Source: an uncultured Gammaproteobacteria bacterium
Lineage (GTDB): Bacteria; Pseudomonadota; Gammaproteobacteria; GCA-002705445; GCA-002716945
Assembly (NCBI GenBank): GCA_913046125.1
Contig: CAJWRL010000035.1
Span: 1-8,211 of the forward strand
Reading direction: 5' to 3'
DNA: 8,211 nt
The stretch's first letter is position 1; each line of letters begins with the position of its first letter. The notes under the pieces are model-generated. The model was not told the origin of the DNA. It ran no database searches and saw only the letters and a program-made list of their open reading frames with translations. A program made the translations under genes and the position numbers. Shown here one piece after another: positions 8,140-8,211 of this stretch.

Positions 8140-8156
8140 ATATATGACTTAAACTA

Positions 8157-8211
8157 CGGAGACGAAGGGACTCGAACCCTCGACCTCCTGCGTGACAGGC
8201 AGGCATTCTAA
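8157..8211 (-). tRNA. tRNA-Asp(GTC), 5' end beyond the window
   Basis: The minus strand gives the 3' three quarters of a tRNA. The anticodon stem is CCTGC/GCAGG with loop CT-GTC-AC and anticodon GTC at 8194-8196. The T arm is GAGGG-TTCGAGT-CCCTT (one G-T wobble), and the acceptor 3' strand CGTCTCC is followed by discriminator G at 8157. Anticodon and discriminator G73 agree with aspartate, and the anticodon arm matches E. coli tRNA-Asp closely. The acceptor 5' strand and most of the D arm lie past the right edge. The bases after the discriminator are TAG, so the 3' CCA is not encoded and must be added by nucleotidyltransferase. It is co-directional with ppiD, 17 bases upstream of it. Confidence 0.95.

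Noticed and set aside
1..8211. A novel defence, mobile or biosynthetic system
   Set aside because: Every gene of substantial length belongs to a known housekeeping family; there are no transposases, integrases, CRISPR-like repeats or unexplained large open frames, and the tRNA shows no duplicated 3' end elsewhere in the window that would mark an attachment site.

Overview
The window is a compact, AT-rich (about one third G+C by eye) stretch of chromosomal housekeeping DNA, most likely from a streamlined, probably marine, gammaproteobacterium. The protein families and their order point there: a tRNA-Asp and ppiD, then fabI, then a yejABEF peptide transporter. From memory, Pseudomonas aeruginosa carries the same neighbourhood (lon, hupB, ppiD, fabI, then peptide ABC transporter genes). 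The genus cannot be named from this sequence; SAR86- or SUP05-like lineages are only guesses based on base composition and gene packing.

Layout from left to right: positions 1-91 hold what looks like the 3' end of an unidentified + strand gene, converging on and overlapping yejF. Positions 81-5501 on the minus strand hold a complete yejA-yejB-yejE-yejF operon (transcribed right to left) whose genes overlap by 4, 1 and 4 bases. A 29-base divergent promoter region (5502-5530) separates yejA from fabI, which is on the + strand (5531-6298). fabI converges on and overlaps by 7 bases the 3' end of ppiD (minus strand, 6292-8139). Seventeen bases upstream of ppiD is a minus-strand tRNA-Asp(GTC), cut by the right edge of the window.

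The products serve the cell envelope. YejA captures peptides in the periplasm, YejB and YejE form the inner-membrane channel and YejF drives import with ATP. FabI completes each cycle of fatty-acid elongation for membrane lipid. PpiD is a membrane-anchored periplasmic chaperone for newly exported proteins.

I found no mobile element, CRISPR array, phage gene, toxin-antitoxin pair or unknown multi-gene system. The points worth a second look concern architecture: almost no intergenic DNA, mirror-image -10 elements sharing one 29-base spacer, no recognisable Shine-Dalgarno sites at the main starts, and a tRNA without an encoded CCA placed directly in front of ppiD.
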